Source: Flavobacterium sharifuzzamanii
GTDB lineage: Bacteria > Bacteroidota > Bacteroidia > Flavobacteriales > Flavobacteriaceae
DNA: 64,000 nt
Assembly: GCF_003254585.1 (NCBI RefSeq)
Contig: NZ_QJGZ01000035.1
Coordinates: 124,001-188,000 of the forward strand
Direction of reading: 5' to 3'
Below are positions 36,711 through 47,301 of the stretch, piece after piece (positions within the stretch are counted from its first letter, which is position 1; each line of letters begins with the position of its first letter). The position numbers were made by a program, and so were the translations under genes. The notes beneath the pieces are model-generated. The model was not told where the DNA came from, ran no database searches, and worked only from the letters and a program-made list of their open reading frames with translations.

Positions 36711-37721
36711 ATGAAACTAATTTTAAGAGAATACAATCTCAAACTAAAACACACTTTTACCATTTCGAGAGAGTCTATTGATTTTCAGCCTTCGTTAATT
36801 GTCGAGTTGCAAAGCGAAGGTTTCTCTGGTTTTGGCGAAGCAACTTCAAATCCGTATTACAACACAACTGTGCCAATGATGATGCAGGATTTGGAAAAAA
36901 TCCGAAACCTTATTGAAAATACTGAAAATGAAACTCCAGAAGTATTTTGGGCAAAAATTCATCCCTATTTAAAAGATGACATGTTTGCATTATGCGCTCT
37001 AGATCTCGCTTATAATGATTTGTACGCTCGCAAAAAAGGCAAAAAGCTTTATGAATTATGGAATTACACGACAGAAAGAAATCCAATGACCGATTATACC
37101 ATCGGAATTGCTTCTATTGATAAAATGGTTTCTAAAATGCAGGAGCTCCCGTGGCCAATTTATAAAATTAAATTAGGCACCAAAGAAGACATCGAAATTG
37201 TAAAAGAACTTCGTAAACACACCAATGCTGTTTTCAGAATTGATGCCAATTGCGGATGGACGGTTGAAGAAACCATCAACAATGCCGTTGAATTAAAAAA
37301 ACTAGGTGTAGAATTCTTAGAACAGCCCATGAAGGCTGATAATTGGAAAGGTCATAAAGAAGTTTTTAAACATTCTGTTCTTCCTGTAATTGCTGATGAA
37401 AGCTGTATTATTGAAGAAGATGTAGCAAAATGCCACAATCATTTTCATGGTGTTAATATAAAACTGGTAAAATGCGGTGGTTTAACTCCTGGAAAACGCA
37501 TGATCGAAGAAGCTAAAAAACTAGGCTTAAAAACAATGGTGGGTTGTATGACTGAATCTACTGTTGGAATTTCTGCGATTGCACATTTGCTTCCTCAATT
37601 AGATTATGTAGATATGGATGGCGCGCTTCTTTTAGCAGAAGATATTGCAACAGGCGTTACTATAAAAGACGGCGTTGTAAGCTATTCAAATTTAAACGGA
37701 ACGGGAGTTACATTACTGTAA
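36711..37721 (+). CDS. Dipeptide (L-Ala-D/L-Glu type) epimerase, enolase superfamily
   Basis: 336 residues. All muconate-lactonizing-enzyme subgroup catalytic features are seen: the KxK acid/base pair Lys152/Lys154 in YKIKLG, Mg ligands Asp178 (RIDANCGW), Glu204 (FLEQP) and Asp229 (IADES), the second base Lys251 (NIKLVKCGG), and a DMDGALLL end typical of dipeptide epimerases. It epimerises the Glu-like residue of dipeptides from peptidoglycan breakdown. The exact dipeptide specificity in Bacteroidota varies. The following PLP-enzyme gene starts 1 nt after its stop, so the two act together. Confidence 0.92.
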   Translation: MKLILREYNLKLKHTFTISRESIDFQPSLIVELQSEGFSGFGEATSNPYYNTTVPMMMQDLEKIRNLIENTENETPEVFWAKIHPYLKDDMFALCALDLAYNDLYARKKGKKLYELWNYTTERNPMTDYTIGIASIDKMVSKMQELPWPIYKIKLGTKEDIEIVKELRKHTNAVFRIDANCGWTVEETINNAVELKKLGVEFLEQPMKADNWKGHKEVFKHSVLPVIADESCIIEEDVAKCHNHFHGVNIKLVKCGGLTPGKRMIEEAKKLGLKTMVGCMTESTVGISAIAHLLPQLDYVDMDGALLLAEDIATGVTIKDGVVSYSNLNGTGVTLL

Positions 37722-37722
37722 A

Positions 37723-38745
37723 ATGAAAGTCGAAAAATTTCCAGATCGAGTTATCGAAATTGACCAAGAACAATATTTGTATTTTGGTGGAACTGCTTAT
37801 TTAGGACTTCCAACAAATGTAGCATTTCAGGAATTAGTGGTTCAGAATATTTTAAAATGGGGAACTACTTACGGAAGTTCTAGAACTGCGAATATTCAAT
37901 TAACAGCTTATGATGCAGGCGAAAGATTTTTAGCGTCTCATATTGGTTCAGAAAGCACTGTTACGGTTTCTTCGGGAATGCTGGCTGGAAAACTGGTTTT
38001 GGAAAAATTAAAAGAGCAAACGGACTTTTTTTATCATTTAAATGAAATACATTCAGCCATTCAGATTAAAAATAGTCTGTCTGTTTTTATAAATAAAAAA
38101 TTGAATGAACGCTTATTAGATTCAAAACCAGAAAAAATTACAATTTTAACTGATGGTGTTCCTTCGTTTGAAACAAAACCTGCCGACTTATCATTTTTAG
38201 AGAAAATTTCAAAAAGCAAAGAAATAACATTAGTCATTGACGAATCGCATTCGCTTGGAATAGTAAACGAAAATGGTTTTGGAATTTATGCTTCAATTGA
38301 ATTTCCGATTAAAAGAAAAATCTTGGTTTCTTCTTTAGGAAAAGCTTTCGGATTAACAGGCGGAGTCATTGCATCGGATTCTGAATTTATAGAAGAAATA
38401 AAAGAACTGGAAACTTTTACAAGCGCAGCAGGGATGAATCCAGCTTTTGTGCAAACACTTTCTGATGCTAAAGAGATTTATAAAAAGCAACATCAAAAAC
38501 TGCTAGATAATTTAAATTATATTGACTCGATTTTAGTAAAAAACAGCAATGTAAAATTTGACAAAAACTACCCTTTGATTTATTTATTATCAAACGAATT
38601 AGTAGAAAAACTAAAACAAGAAAAGATCATTATTGCGAGTTTTAGATACACCAAAGAAACCGAACCGTTAAATCGAATTGTAGTTACAGCAAATCATTTA
38701 AAGGAAGATTTAGACAAACTGATTAGTGTTTTAAATAAAAGATAG
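37723..38745 (+). CDS. PLP-dependent enzyme of the alpha-oxoamine synthase/BioF fold
   Basis: 340 residues, shorter than BioF or Kbl (about 385-400). TYGSSRTANIQLTAYDAGER near 49 resembles the 'G.g.sR...G....h..LE' N-domain. The PLP aspartate is Asp173 in VIDESHSLG and the Schiff-base lysine is Lys207 in SSLGKAFGLTGG. The N-terminal segment that precedes residue 20 is abbreviated. Coupling to a dipeptide epimerase suggests processing of a peptidoglycan-derived amino acid rather than biotin synthesis. This function is inference. Confidence 0.8.
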   Translation: MKVEKFPDRVIEIDQEQYLYFGGTAYLGLPTNVAFQELVVQNILKWGTTYGSSRTANIQLTAYDAGERFLASHIGSESTVTVSSGMLAGKLVLEKLKEQTDFFYHLNEIHSAIQIKNSLSVFINKKLNERLLDSKPEKITILTDGVPSFETKPADLSFLEKISKSKEITLVIDESHSLGIVNENGFGIYASIEFPIKRKILVSSLGKAFGLTGGVIASDSEFIEEIKELETFTSAAGMNPAFVQTLSDAKEIYKKQHQKLLDNLNYIDSILVKNSNVKFDKNYPLIYLLSNELVEKLKQEKIIIASFRYTKETEPLNRIVVTANHLKEDLDKLISVLNKR

Positions 38746-38746
38746 C

Positions 38747-38814
38747 CACAAATTGCACTAATTTTCACGAATTAAAATTTTAAAATGAATTAGTGAAATT
38801 CGTGAATTCGTGCC
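38747..38814. repeat. Imperfect 'cacgaatt/gaattcgtg' intergenic repeat
   Basis: The spacer before the DUF1456 gene carries CACTAATTTTCACGAATT and its near-complement GAATTAGTGAAATTCGTG. Related words occur at 47500-47525 and 47673-47697. Confidence 0.6.
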
Positions 38815-38870
38815 GAAAAAAATAAATCGGCTGAATTGCTTTTAAAACGTACCTTTGTAAAAAATAAACG

Positions 38871-39335
38871 ATGACAAATAACGATATACTTAAAAAACTT
38901 CGCGTGGCTTTGATGCTCCGTGATGACCAAATAGTTGAAATTTTAGAATTAGTAGATTTTAGAATTTCAAAATCAGAATTGGGTGCTTTTTTTAGAGCAG
39001 AAGATCATCCAAATTACATGGAATGTGGCGATCAAGTTTTGAGAAACTTCTTAAACGGATTGGTAATTCACTTAAGAGGAACAAAAGAAAACCCTAAAAA
39101 CCCTAATGACGTTTTAGCAAAACATAAATCAGAAATTCCGAAGAAAGAAACTTCTAAAGAAAGACCTGAATTTAAAGCTACTCCAAAAGATTCTGAAAAA
39201 TATAGAGCTGACCAAAAACCATCTAACTCGGGCTCATCAGCTGGAAAACCTAAAAAGAAATCATTCCCAAAAGGAAATGGAAAACCAGTTGTTGTAGAAA
39301 AAGTGGTTTTTAAAAACGGGAAGAATAAGAAATAA
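38871..39335 (+). CDS. DUF1456 family protein (YehS-like)
   Basis: 154 residues. The N-terminal region (about 1-70) is one typical DUF1456 pair of helical repeats: MTNNDILKKLRVALMLRDDQ, IVEILELVDFRISKSELGAF and CGDQVLRNFLNGLVIHLRG. The second half is low-complexity, rich in Lys, Pro, Ser and Gly, and ends in a basic tail (FKNGKNKK), which suggests nucleic-acid or ribosome contact. The function is unknown. Confidence 0.88.
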   Translation: MTNNDILKKLRVALMLRDDQIVEILELVDFRISKSELGAFFRAEDHPNYMECGDQVLRNFLNGLVIHLRGTKENPKNPNDVLAKHKSEIPKKETSKERPEFKATPKDSEKYRADQKPSNSGSSAGKPKKKSFPKGNGKPVVVEKVVFKNGKNKK

Positions 39336-39379
39336 TTTTGCTACAATTCCAATAATTTATCTGGAACTAATATATTTTT

Positions 39380-39443
39380 AGCCACAGATTAAAATGATTA
39401 TACTGATTTTTAAAATCTTTGTTAATCTTTTTAATCTGTGGCT
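39380..39443. repeat. Inverted repeat of the 'agccacagattaaaa' family
   Basis: AGCCACAGATTAAAA 39380-39394 is the exact reverse complement of 39429-39443. Same family as 29908-29962. Confidence 0.85.
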
Positions 39444-39466
39444 AGATTTTTATACAAAGAATTTAT

Positions 39467-39549
39467 TGTAGAGACGCAAGCCGTGCGTCTTATGTAATGT
39501 AACCATAACTGTTCATCTTTGCGTAGACGCACTGCAGTGCATCTCTACA
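39467..39549. repeat. Imperfect inverted repeat 'tgtagagacgca..'
   Basis: TGTAGAGACGCAAGCCGTGC at 39467-39486 (plus GTCT) mirrors AGACGCACTGCAGTGCATCT at 39525-39544 (plus CTACA) with a few mismatches. The right arm contains the palindrome GCACTGCAGTGC. Confidence 0.8.
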
Positions 39550-39571
39550 GATAAACTTGCCTTAATGAAAC

Positions 39572-39604
39572 AAAAAAAATCCACTCCTTTCGGAATGGAT
39601 TTTC
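39572..39604 (-). terminator. Terminator of sucC
   Basis: AAAATCCA-CTCC and GGAA-TGGATTTT form a stem with one mismatch around TTTC. The minus-strand T run is the complement of A 39572-39579. Confidence 0.8.
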
Positions 39605-39628
39605 TATATAAATTGATTTCTTATTTAA

Positions 39629-40822
39629 TTAAGAAAGAGCAGCTTTAACTTGGTCAGCAGCTTCTTGGAATTGAACCGCAGATAAGATTGGCATACCAGA
39701 GTTGTCAATTAATTCTTTTGCAATTTCAGCATTTGTTCCTTGCAAACGAACGATAATTGGCACGTTAATAGCGTCACCCATGTTTTTATAAGCATCAACA
39801 ACACCTTGAGCAACACGGTCACAACGAACGATACCTCCGAAGATGTTAATTAAGATAGCTTTTACGTTTGGATCTTTCAAGATAATTCTGAAAGCTGTTT
39901 CAACACGTTTAGCATCAGCAGTTCCTCCTACGTCAAGGAAGTTAGCAGGCTCAAAACCAGCGTATTTAATTAAGTCCATCGTTGCCATTGCAAGACCAGC
40001 TCCGTTTACCATACATCCTACAGTACCGTCAAGGTCAACATAGTTAAGACCAACTTCTTTAGCTTCAACTTCGATTGGATTCTCCTCACGGATATCTCTC
40101 ATTTCAGCATATTTTGGTTGTCTGTATAAAGCGTTATCGTCGATGTTAACTTTAGCGTCAACAGCTAAGATTTTGTTATCAGAAGTTTTAAGAACTGGGT
40201 TGATTTCAAACATAGAAGCATCAGAACCAATGTAAGCATTGTAAAGTGCGTCGATGAATTTAACCATTTCTTTGAAAGCATTTCCAGAAAGACCTAAATT
40301 GAAAGCAATTCTTCTAGCTTGGAAACCTTGTAATCCTACAGATGGATCAATTTCTTCAGTAAAGATTAAGTGTGGAGTGTGCTCAGCAACTTCTTCGATA
40401 TCCATTCCACCTTCAGTAGAATACATAATCATGTTGCGTCCAGTACCTCTATTCAATAAAACAGAAACATAAAATTCAGAAGTTTCGCTTTCACCTGGAT
40501 AGTAAACATCTTCTGCAACTAATACCTTATTTACTTTTTTACCTTCAGGCGGAGTCTGAGGTGTAATCAACTGCATTCCGATGATTTGTTCTGCTAACTC
40601 TTCAACTTGTTGTAAGTTTTTTGCCAGCTTAACTCCACCACCTTTTCCACGACCACCTGCGTGAATTTGTGCTTTTATTACATGCCATCCTGTACCAGTT
40701 TCGGCAGTTAATTGTTTTGCAGCAGCTACAGCTTCAACCGCATTGTTAGCCACAATTCCGCGTTGTACGCGTACTCCGTAACTCGCTAAAATTTCTTTTC
40801 CTTGATATTCGTGTATGTTCAT
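39629..40822 (-). CDS. sucC: Succinyl-CoA ligase (ADP-forming) beta subunit
   Basis: 397 residues from ATG at 40822, opening [20 protein letters not shown] as in SucC. A longer frame to 40912 exists, but it would cross a promoter-like TACTTTTG and has no counterpart in the family. The ATP-grasp domain (about 1-240) has [16 protein letters not shown] near 55, and the C-terminal ligase domain has [20 protein letters not shown] and [20 protein letters not shown]. It makes ATP or GTP from succinyl-CoA in the TCA cycle. sucD is not adjacent, as is common in Flavobacteria. Confidence 0.96.
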   Translation of the reverse strand: MNIHEYQGKEILASYGVRVQRGIVANNAVEAVAAAKQLTAETGTGWHVIKAQIHAGGRGKGGGVKLAKNLQQVEELAEQIIGMQLITPQTPPEGKKVNKVLVAEDVYYPGESETSEFYVSVLLNRGTGRNMIMYSTEGGMDIEEVAEHTPHLIFTEEIDPSVGLQGFQARRIAFNLGLSGNAFKEMVKFIDALYNAYIGSDASMFEINPVLKTSDNKILAVDAKVNIDDNALYRQPKYAEMRDIREENPIEVEAKEVGLNYVDLDGTVGCMVNGAGLAMATMDLIKYAGFEPANFLDVGGTADAKRVETAFRIILKDPNVKAILINIFGGIVRCDRVAQGVVDAYKNMGDAINVPIIVRLQGTNAEIAKELIDNSGMPILSAVQFQEAADQVKAALS

Positions 40823-41213
40823 AATATAGAATTTGTCTGGTTCTGAATTTATTTCAGAATAAAAGTGCGACAAAAGTAACAAAATACAACTTAATAGTAA
40901 AATCTTTTTCAATTAAATAAATGTTATATATAGGTATTAGGCGTTGATAATTTTTCAAAGCAAACAAATCGTTAACGGAACAATTTGTTAATGTTAACAC
41001 AATTCGCATAAAAAGTTTGATATTTAACAAAAAATTCATTGGTTTTATTGGCCTGCCGACGATTTTTCCTAATATATTTTAAGAGTAATTATATTTTTAG
41101 CAATTCGAGATACCTAATATAACAATATTAATAATTAAGAACCCTTTTTCTAATATTACAGCAAAAATGTAAGCAAAAGCACTATTTCAATACATTATGT
41201 TTAACGAAATCTT
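40823..41213. other. AT-rich divergent intergenic region between sucC and gltB
   Basis: No gene is seen in about 390 nt. It must hold the promoters of both divergent genes; a minus-strand -7 box (40871-40878) and a plus-strand one (41214-41221) are recognisable. The inner part carries several GTTAAC words (40973-41000) with no clear repeat structure. Confidence 0.6.
40871..40878 (-). promoter_or_regulatory. -7 element of sucC (TACTTTTG on the minus strand)
   Basis: Plus-strand CAAAAGTA reads TACTTTTG on the minus strand and fits TAnnTTTG. It lies 49 nt before ATG 40822 and supports that start. Confidence 0.55.
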
Positions 41214-41221
41214 TATTTTTG
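41214..41221 (+). promoter_or_regulatory. -7 element of gltB (TATTTTTG)
   Basis: TATTTTTG fits TAnnTTTG and lies 17 nt before ATG 41239. This favours ATG 41239 over ATG 41197, which would precede the promoter. The -33 box is poor. Confidence 0.5.
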
Positions 41222-41238
41222 TAAAAAAAATATCAAGA

Positions 41239-44200
41239 ATGAGAGTTAAAGAACAAGGGCTTTATCTGCCTGAATTTGAACACGACAATTGTGGTGCAGG
41301 ATTTATTTGTAATTTGAATGGTATTAAGTCAAATGATATTATTCACAAAGCATTAGACATCTTAATTAAATTGGAACATCGTGGTGCCGTAAGTTCTGAT
41401 GGAAGAACTGGTGACGGAGCCGGAATTTTATTCGACATTCCTCATGATTTTTTTAAGAAAGTTTGTGACTTTGAAATCCCAGAAGCGCGTGAGTATGCAG
41501 TAGGAATGGTTTTTTTACCAAAAAGCAAAAACCAGGTTTCTTTTTGTATTAATGCATTTGAAGCTACTATCAAAGATCAAAACTTAAAAGTTTTAGGTTG
41601 GAGAGATGTACCCGTTGACGTTGAAAATCTAGGTGAAATTGCCGCAGAAAAAGAACCAACAATTAAACAAGTTTTCGTTTCTAAAAACGGACAAGATTTA
41701 ACTGAACAAGAATTTAATGCAAAACTTTTTGCAGCTAGAAAAATTGCTGAACATGCCGTAAGAGGATCTAAAACTTCTGAAAGCCACATGTTTTATTTTA
41801 CTAGCTTATCGACAACTACTATAATATATAAAGGTCTATTGATGCCAGAAGACATCAGCCGTTATTATATAGATTTGAAAGATCCAGACTTGGTGACTCG
41901 TTTAGCGCTTGTACACCAACGTTTCTCTACCAATACATTCCCATCTTGGGACTTAGCTCAACCGTTTAGATACATGTGTCATAATGGTGAGATCAATACA
42001 CTTCGTGGAAACGTAAGCCGTATGCGTGCTCGTGAAGAGCTTATGCAAAGCAAAGTTTTCGGAGAAGACATTAAAAAATTATTCCCAATTATCTTAGAAG
42101 GAAAATCAGATTCTGCTTCTATGGATATGGTGATTGAACTTTTATTAATGACTGGCCGTTCTCTTCCAGAGGCAATGATGATGGTAGTTCCTGAAGCTTG
42201 GGAAAAACACCAAACAATGTCTCCAGAAAAAAGAGCTTTCTATGAGTACAATGCTTGTATCATGGAGCCTTGGGATGGTCCTGCTTCTATTCCGTTTACA
42301 GATGGAAACGTAATTGGAGCTTTACTAGACAGAAACGGATTGCGTCCTTCTCGTTATACCTTAACGAAAAGCGGATTCGTAATTATGTCATCTGAAATTG
42401 GTGTATTAGACATCGATCCAGAAGATGTAATTCAGCACGGTCGTTTAGAGCCAGGAAAAATGTTCTTAGTTGATATGAATGAAGGGCGTATCATCGAAGA
42501 CGAAGAAGTTAAAAAAGCGATCGTTACAAAACGTCCATACAAGCAATGGGTTGATGAAAACTTATTGCCATTGGCTAGCGTTCCATATACTAACAATCCT
42601 ACTCCTGTTGAAAAATTAGATTTCTTAACAAGACAGCGTTTGTTTGGTTATACTATTGAAGATTTAAAAACCATCATCAACCCAATGGGAAGTGACGGAG
42701 CTGAAGCAATCAGTTCTATGGGTAACGATACGCCTTTGGCAGTTCTTTCAGATCAGCCACAGTTACTGTACAATTACTTCAAACAATTATTTGCTCAGGT
42801 TACAAACCCACCGTTGGATGGTATTCGTGAAGAAATCATTACTGACATCAGTTTAGCAATTGGTGGAGATTTCAATATTTTCGAAATCGAATCGAAACAA
42901 TGTAAAAAATTAAAAATCCAAAATCCAGTTATTTCTAACGAGGATTTGGATAAAATCAGAAACATTGATCACGCAGATTTCAAATCGGCTACAATTTCTA
43001 CTTTATACAAAATAGAAAAAGGAGTTAACGGTTTAGAAAGAGCGCTTGAAAAATGTGTTCAGGCAACTTTTAAAGCGGTTGAAGAAGGATGCAATATCAT
43101 CATTTTATCTGATAGAGGTGTAAGCGAAGAATTAGCGCCAATTCCAATGTTATTGGCTTGTTCTTACATTCACCACTCTTTGAACATTTTACAAGTTCGT
43201 TCTAAATTCGGAATCATTATCGAATCTGCCGAACCAAGAGAACCTCATCATTTTGCTTTATTGTTCGGATACGGCGCAAGTGCCATCAACCCTTACATGG
43301 TAAATGAAATCATTCACGATCAAGTTGAAAAAGGTTTCATTACAAAAGTAAAAGCTGATTATGCCGTTGTGAACTACAACAAAGCAATTGCAAAAGGAAT
43401 CGTGAAAATCATGAACAAAATTGGTATCTCTACTTTACATTCGTACAGAGCTGCTCAGATTTTCGAGATTTTAGGTTTAAACAAAACATTTACATCTAAA
43501 TACTTCCCTTATACTCCATCAAGAATTGAAGGAATTGGTTTAATGGAAGTGGAGAAAGAAGTTAAAAAACGTTTCCAAAAAGCTTTCCCAAATTCAAAAA
43601 TCGCAAACTTGCTTTCTCTTGAAATTGGAGGTATTTACAGATGGAGACGTGGTGGAGAAAAACACATGTTTAACCCAACCACTATTTCTAAATTACAACA
43701 AGCGGTTCGTTTAAACAGCCCAGAAAGTTATAAAGAATACTCAAATGCCGTTAATGAGCAAAGCTCAAACTTAATGACCATTAGAGGTTTATTTGAATTC
43801 AACAATTTAGATCCAATTTCTATTGACGAAGTAGAACCTTGGACAGAAATTGTAAAGAAATTCAAAACTGGAGCAATGTCTTACGGTTCTATCAGCCAAG
43901 AAGCACATGAGAACTTAGCGATTGCAATGAACAGAATTGGAGGAAAAAGTAACTCTGGAGAAGGTGGAGAAGATCCAAGACGTTTCCAGAAAGAAATTAA
44001 CGGAGATTCTAGAAACTCTGCAATTAAGCAAGTTGCATCAGGACGTTTTGGTGTTTCAATCAACTATTTGACAAACGCTAAAGAAATCCAAATTAAAATG
44101 GCTCAAGGTGCTAAACCTGGTGAAGGTGGACAGTTACCTGGAGAAAAAGTTGTGCCTTGGATTGCTGAAACGAGAAACTCTACACCTTACGTAGGTTTGA

Positions 44201-45753
44201 TTTCGCCTCCTCCTCACCACGATATTTACTCTATTGAGGATTTATCTCAGTTGATTTACGATTTGAAAAATGCAAACCGCGAAGCTCGTATTAACGTAAA
44301 ATTAGTTTCTGAAGTTGGAGTTGGAACCATCGCTGCCGGTGTTGCCAAAGCAAAAGCTGACGTTATCTTGATTTCTGGTTATGACGGAGGAACGGGAGCT
44401 GCACCATTAACATCTTTACAGCACACAGGTATTCCGTGGGAACTTGGTTTAGCTGAAGCACAGCAAACTTTGATCTTAAACGATTTAAGAAGCCGTGTAG
44501 TTTTAGAATGTGACGGACAGTTAAAAACAGGACGTGACGTTGCGATCGCTGCTTTATTAGGAGCTGAAGAATTCGGATTTGCAACTGCACCGCTTGTAGC
44601 TTCTGGATGTATCATGATGAGAGCTTGTCACTTAAACACTTGCCCAGTTGGTATTGCAACTCAGGATCCTGAATTGAGAAAAAACTTCAAAGGAACTCCA
44701 GAGCACGTAATCAACTTCATGTATTTCATTGCTGAGGAGTTAAGAGAAATCATGGCACAATTAGGTTTCAGAACTTTAAAAGAAATGGTAGGTCAGTCAC
44801 AAAAATTAAATGTGAACAAAGCCATCAAACATTATAAAGCAAATGGTTTAGACTTGTCAACCATTCTATACAAACCGGAAAAAGCGAAAACAGAGCCAAA
44901 TCATAATACAACAACTCAAGATCACCAACTTGAAAACGTATTGGATTTTGACATCATCAAAGAAGCGATTCCGTCTATCTATAGAAAAGAGAAAACAAGA
45001 GTAACTTTTAAAATTAAAAATACAGACCGTTCTGTAGGTGCGATTTTGAGTAACGAAATCTCAAAAATCTACGGCGCACAAGGATTACCTGATGACACTA
45101 TTTTAGTTGATTTTGAAGGTTCTGCTGGACAAAGTTTTGGTGCTTTTGCAACAAACGGATTGTCATTTAAAATTCACGGAAACTGTAATGATTATTTAGG
45201 AAAAGGTCTTTCTGGAGGAAAATTAATTGTAAAAGTACCTCCTACTGCAACTTTCAACCCTGAAGACAATATCATTATCGGGAACGTTGCCCTTTACGGA
45301 GCTATTACCGGAGAGGCTTATATTAATGGAATGGCTGGAGAGCGTTTCTGTGTAAGAAATTCTGGAGCAACAGCAGTTGTTGAAGGAATTGGAGATCATG
45401 GATGCGAGTACATGACTGGTGGTACAGTAGTAGTTTTAGGAAAAACAGGAAGAAACTTCGCAGCTGGTATGAGCGGTGGTGTAGCTTATGTTTACGATCC
45501 AAACAAGAAATTCGATTCTACAGTTTGTAACATGGAAATGGTTGCATTCGATCCAATGGAAGAAGAAGATCTTACGAAACTAAGAAAACTGATCAAAAAT
45601 CATTCATTGTACACCAGCAGTCCATTAGCAAAAAGAATTTTAGCAGACTGGGAAAATCAACAACAGCACTTCGTAAAAGTAATGCCAACTGATTACAAAA
45701 AAGCATTACAAAGAATTGCAGAAGAAAAACAAATAGAAGAACTAATAGCTTAA
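41239..45753 (+). CDS. gltB: Glutamate synthase (NADPH) large subunit
   Basis: 1504 residues. Starting at ATG 41239, a 17-residue propeptide precedes Cys18 in [15 protein letters not shown], the N-terminal nucleophile of the class II glutaminase domain. The central FMN-binding synthase domain follows ([40 protein letters not shown]). The 3Fe-4S cysteines are in [17 protein letters not shown], and the C-terminal beta-helix ([20 protein letters not shown], near 1375) ends the chain. It transfers the glutamine amide to 2-oxoglutarate. gltD follows 93 nt downstream, forming the gltBD operon. Confidence 0.97.
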   Translation: MRVKEQGLYLPEFEHDNCGAGFICNLNGIKSNDIIHKALDILIKLEHRGAVSSDGRTGDGAGILFDIPHDFFKKVCDFEIPEAREYAVGMVFLPKSKNQVSFCINAFEATIKDQNLKVLGWRDVPVDVENLGEIAAEKEPTIKQVFVSKNGQDLTEQEFNAKLFAARKIAEHAVRGSKTSESHMFYFTSLSTTTIIYKGLLMPEDISRYYIDLKDPDLVTRLALVHQRFSTNTFPSWDLAQPFRYMCHNGEINTLRGNVSRMRAREELMQSKVFGEDIKKLFPIILEGKSDSASMDMVIELLLMTGRSLPEAMMMVVPEAWEKHQTMSPEKRAFYEYNACIMEPWDGPASIPFTDGNVIGALLDRNGLRPSRYTLTKSGFVIMSSEIGVLDIDPEDVIQHGRLEPGKMFLVDMNEGRIIEDEEVKKAIVTKRPYKQWVDENLLPLASVPYTNNPTPVEKLDFLTRQRLFGYTIEDLKTIINPMGSDGAEAISSMGNDTPLAVLSDQPQLLYNYFKQLFAQVTNPPLDGIREEIITDISLAIGGDFNIFEIESKQCKKLKIQNPVISNEDLDKIRNIDHADFKSATISTLYKIEKGVNGLERALEKCVQATFKAVEEGCNIIILSDRGVSEELAPIPMLLACSYIHHSLNILQVRSKFGIIIESAEPREPHHFALLFGYGASAINPYMVNEIIHDQVEKGFITKVKADYAVVNYNKAIAKGIVKIMNKIGISTLHSYRAAQIFEILGLNKTFTSKYFPYTPSRIEGIGLMEVEKEVKKRFQKAFPNSKIANLLSLEIGGIYRWRRGGEKHMFNPTTISKLQQAVRLNSPESYKEYSNAVNEQSSNLMTIRGLFEFNNLDPISIDEVEPWTEIVKKFKTGAMSYGSISQEAHENLAIAMNRIGGKSNSGEGGEDPRRFQKEINGDSRNSAIKQVASGRFGVSINYLTNAKEIQIKMAQGAKPGEGGQLPGEKVVPWIAETRNSTPYVGLISPPPHHDIYSIEDLSQLIYDLKNANREARINVKLVSEVGVGTIAAGVAKAKADVILISGYDGGTGAAPLTSLQHTGIPWELGLAEAQQTLILNDLRSRVVLECDGQLKTGRDVAIAALLGAEEFGFATAPLVASGCIMMRACHLNTCPVGIATQDPELRKNFKGTPEHVINFMYFIAEELREIMAQLGFRTLKEMVGQSQKLNVNKAIKHYKANGLDLSTILYKPEKAKTEPNHNTTTQDHQLENVLDFDIIKEAIPSIYRKEKTRVTFKIKNTDRSVGAILSNEISKIYGAQGLPDDTILVDFEGSAGQSFGAFATNGLSFKIHGNCNDYLGKGLSGGKLIVKVPPTATFNPEDNIIIGNVALYGAITGEAYINGMAGERFCVRNSGATAVVEGIGDHGCEYMTGGTVVVLGKTGRNFAAGMSGGVAYVYDPNKKFDSTVCNMEMVAFDPMEEEDLTKLRKLIKNHSLYTSSPLAKRILADWENQQQHFVKVMPTDYKKALQRIAEEKQIEELIA

Positions 45754-45759
45754 TTAAAA

Positions 45760-45797
45760 GGTTCTGAGATACAAAGGTGCAGAGGTGCTAAGTTTTT
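45760..45797 (+). repeat. 'ggttctgagatacaaaggtgc' spacer repeat in gltBD
   Basis: GGTTCTGAGATACAAAGGTG followed by CAGAGGTGCTAAGTTTTTAA sits between gltB and gltD. Variants occur at 47311-47349 and, inverted, at 47785-47828. Confidence 0.65.
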
Positions 45798-45846
45798 AAC
45801 CCACCTCTCACATTTTACAACTCACAACTAAATTTATTTAAATGTC

Positions 45847-47301
45847 ATGGGTAAAATAGGCGGATTTAAAGAATATAACAGAGCCGATGAAAGTAATTTA
45901 GCAGTAGCAGAACGTGTTTCTAACTACAACGAATTTACTATTCCGGTACCAAAAGATAAATTAAAAGAACAAGGATCAAGATGTATGGACTGTGGAATTC
46001 CTTTTTGCCACAGTGGTTGTCCGTTAGGAAATTTAATTCCTGACTTCAACGACATGGTGCATCAGGAAGAATGGCAGAGTGCATTAGAGATTTTACAATC
46101 TACGAATAACTTTCCTGAATTTACAGGACGCTTATGCCCTGCTCCATGTGAGAAATCATGTGTATTAGGAATCATCAAAGATCCGGTTTCTATCGAAAAC
46201 ATCGAAAAAAGCATTGTAGAAAGAGGTTTCGCCGAAGGATGGATCAAACCACAAGCGCCAAAAACAAGAACTGGTAAAACTGTTGCTGTTATTGGTTCAG
46301 GACCTGCAGGTCTTGCAGCTGCTCAGCAATTAAACAGAGCTGGTCACACGGTTACTGTTTTTGAAAGAGACAATGCAATTGGAGGTTTATTACGTTACGG
46401 AATTCCGAATTTCAAATTAGAAAAAGGAATTATCGATCGTCGTGTAGCTATTCTTGAAGCAGAAGGAATCACTTTCAAAACTAATGTAAACGTTGGTGTT
46501 AATTTCAGTGTTGAAGAATTAAACCAATTCGATTCTATCGTTTTATGCGGAGGAGCAACTGAAAGAAGAAGCTTGCCAACTAAAGGAATCGAAAGCAAAG
46601 GTGTTGTTCAGGCAATGGATTTCTTGACACAACAAACTAAAGTTTTATACGGAGAATCAATTCCAGATCAGGTTAAAGCAACTGGTAAAGATGTAATCGT
46701 TATTGGTGGTGGAGATACAGGTTCTGACTGTATCGGAACTTCAAACAGACACGGAGCTAAATCAGTTACTAACTTTGAGATTTTACCAAAACCTCCAGTT
46801 GGAAGAAGCGAGTCAACTCCATGGCCTTTCTGGCCGTTGCAATTAAAAACATCTTCTTCTCACGAAGAAGGTTGCGACAGAAACTGGTTGATCAACACTA
46901 AAGAATTCATTTCTAATGATAAAGGTGAATTAACTGGATTAAAAACAGTTGAAGTACAATGGAAAATGACTCCAGGTCAGCGTCCTGAATTGATTGAAAA
47001 AGAAGGTTCTGAGAAAATCTGGCCTTGCGATTTAGCTTTATTGGCTCTTGGATTTACAGGTCCAGAAAAAACATTAAGCGAGCAGTTAGGAATCGAAACT
47101 GATATGAGAAGCAACTACAAAGCGCATAACTATCAGACGAACGTTCCTCACATTTTCACTGCTGGTGATATGAGAAGAGGACAATCATTAATCGTGTGGG
47201 CTATTTCAGAAGGTCGCGAAGCTGCAAGAGAAGTAGATTTATTCCTTATGGGATCTACAAACTTGCCTACTAAAGGAAAAGGAGATTTACCGAGCTTATA
47301 A
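45847..47301 (+). CDS. gltD: Glutamate synthase small subunit
   Basis: 484 residues. N-terminal cysteines CMDCGIPFCHSGCPLGN and LCPAPCEKSCVLGI carry two 4Fe-4S clusters. The FAD site is VAVIGSGPAGLAAAQQL near 149 and the NADPH site VIVIGGGDTGSDCIGTSN near 282. The chain ends FTAGDMRRGQSLIVWAISEG then a short tail. It passes electrons from NADPH to GltB. The ATG at 45842 is out of frame, so ATG 45847 is the start. The partner gltB lies upstream in the same operon. Confidence 0.97.
   Translation: MGKIGGFKEYNRADESNLAVAERVSNYNEFTIPVPKDKLKEQGSRCMDCGIPFCHSGCPLGNLIPDFNDMVHQEEWQSALEILQSTNNFPEFTGRLCPAPCEKSCVLGIIKDPVSIENIEKSIVERGFAEGWIKPQAPKTRTGKTVAVIGSGPAGLAAAQQLNRAGHTVTVFERDNAIGGLLRYGIPNFKLEKGIIDRRVAILEAEGITFKTNVNVGVNFSVEELNQFDSIVLCGGATERRSLPTKGIESKGVVQAMDFLTQQTKVLYGESIPDQVKATGKDVIVIGGGDTGSDCIGTSNRHGAKSVTNFEILPKPPVGRSESTPWPFWPLQLKTSSSHEEGCDRNWLINTKEFISNDKGELTGLKTVEVQWKMTPGQRPELIEKEGSEKIWPCDLALLALGFTGPEKTLSEQLGIETDMRSNYKAHNYQTNVPHIFTAGDMRRGQSLIVWAISEGREAAREVDLFLMGSTNLPTKGKGDLPSL

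Noticed and set aside
40823..40912. N-terminal extension of sucC
   Set aside because: It would add a hydrophobic leader to a cytosolic TCA enzyme and crosses a promoter-like box; the family start is at 40822.
41197..41238. Longer gltB start at 41197
   Set aside because: It precedes the TATTTTTG -7 box; ATG 41239 leaves a normal short propeptide before the catalytic Cys.
44363..44615. Antisense frames inside gltB
   Set aside because: Low-quality shadows of the strongly biased gltB codons, with no features of their own.
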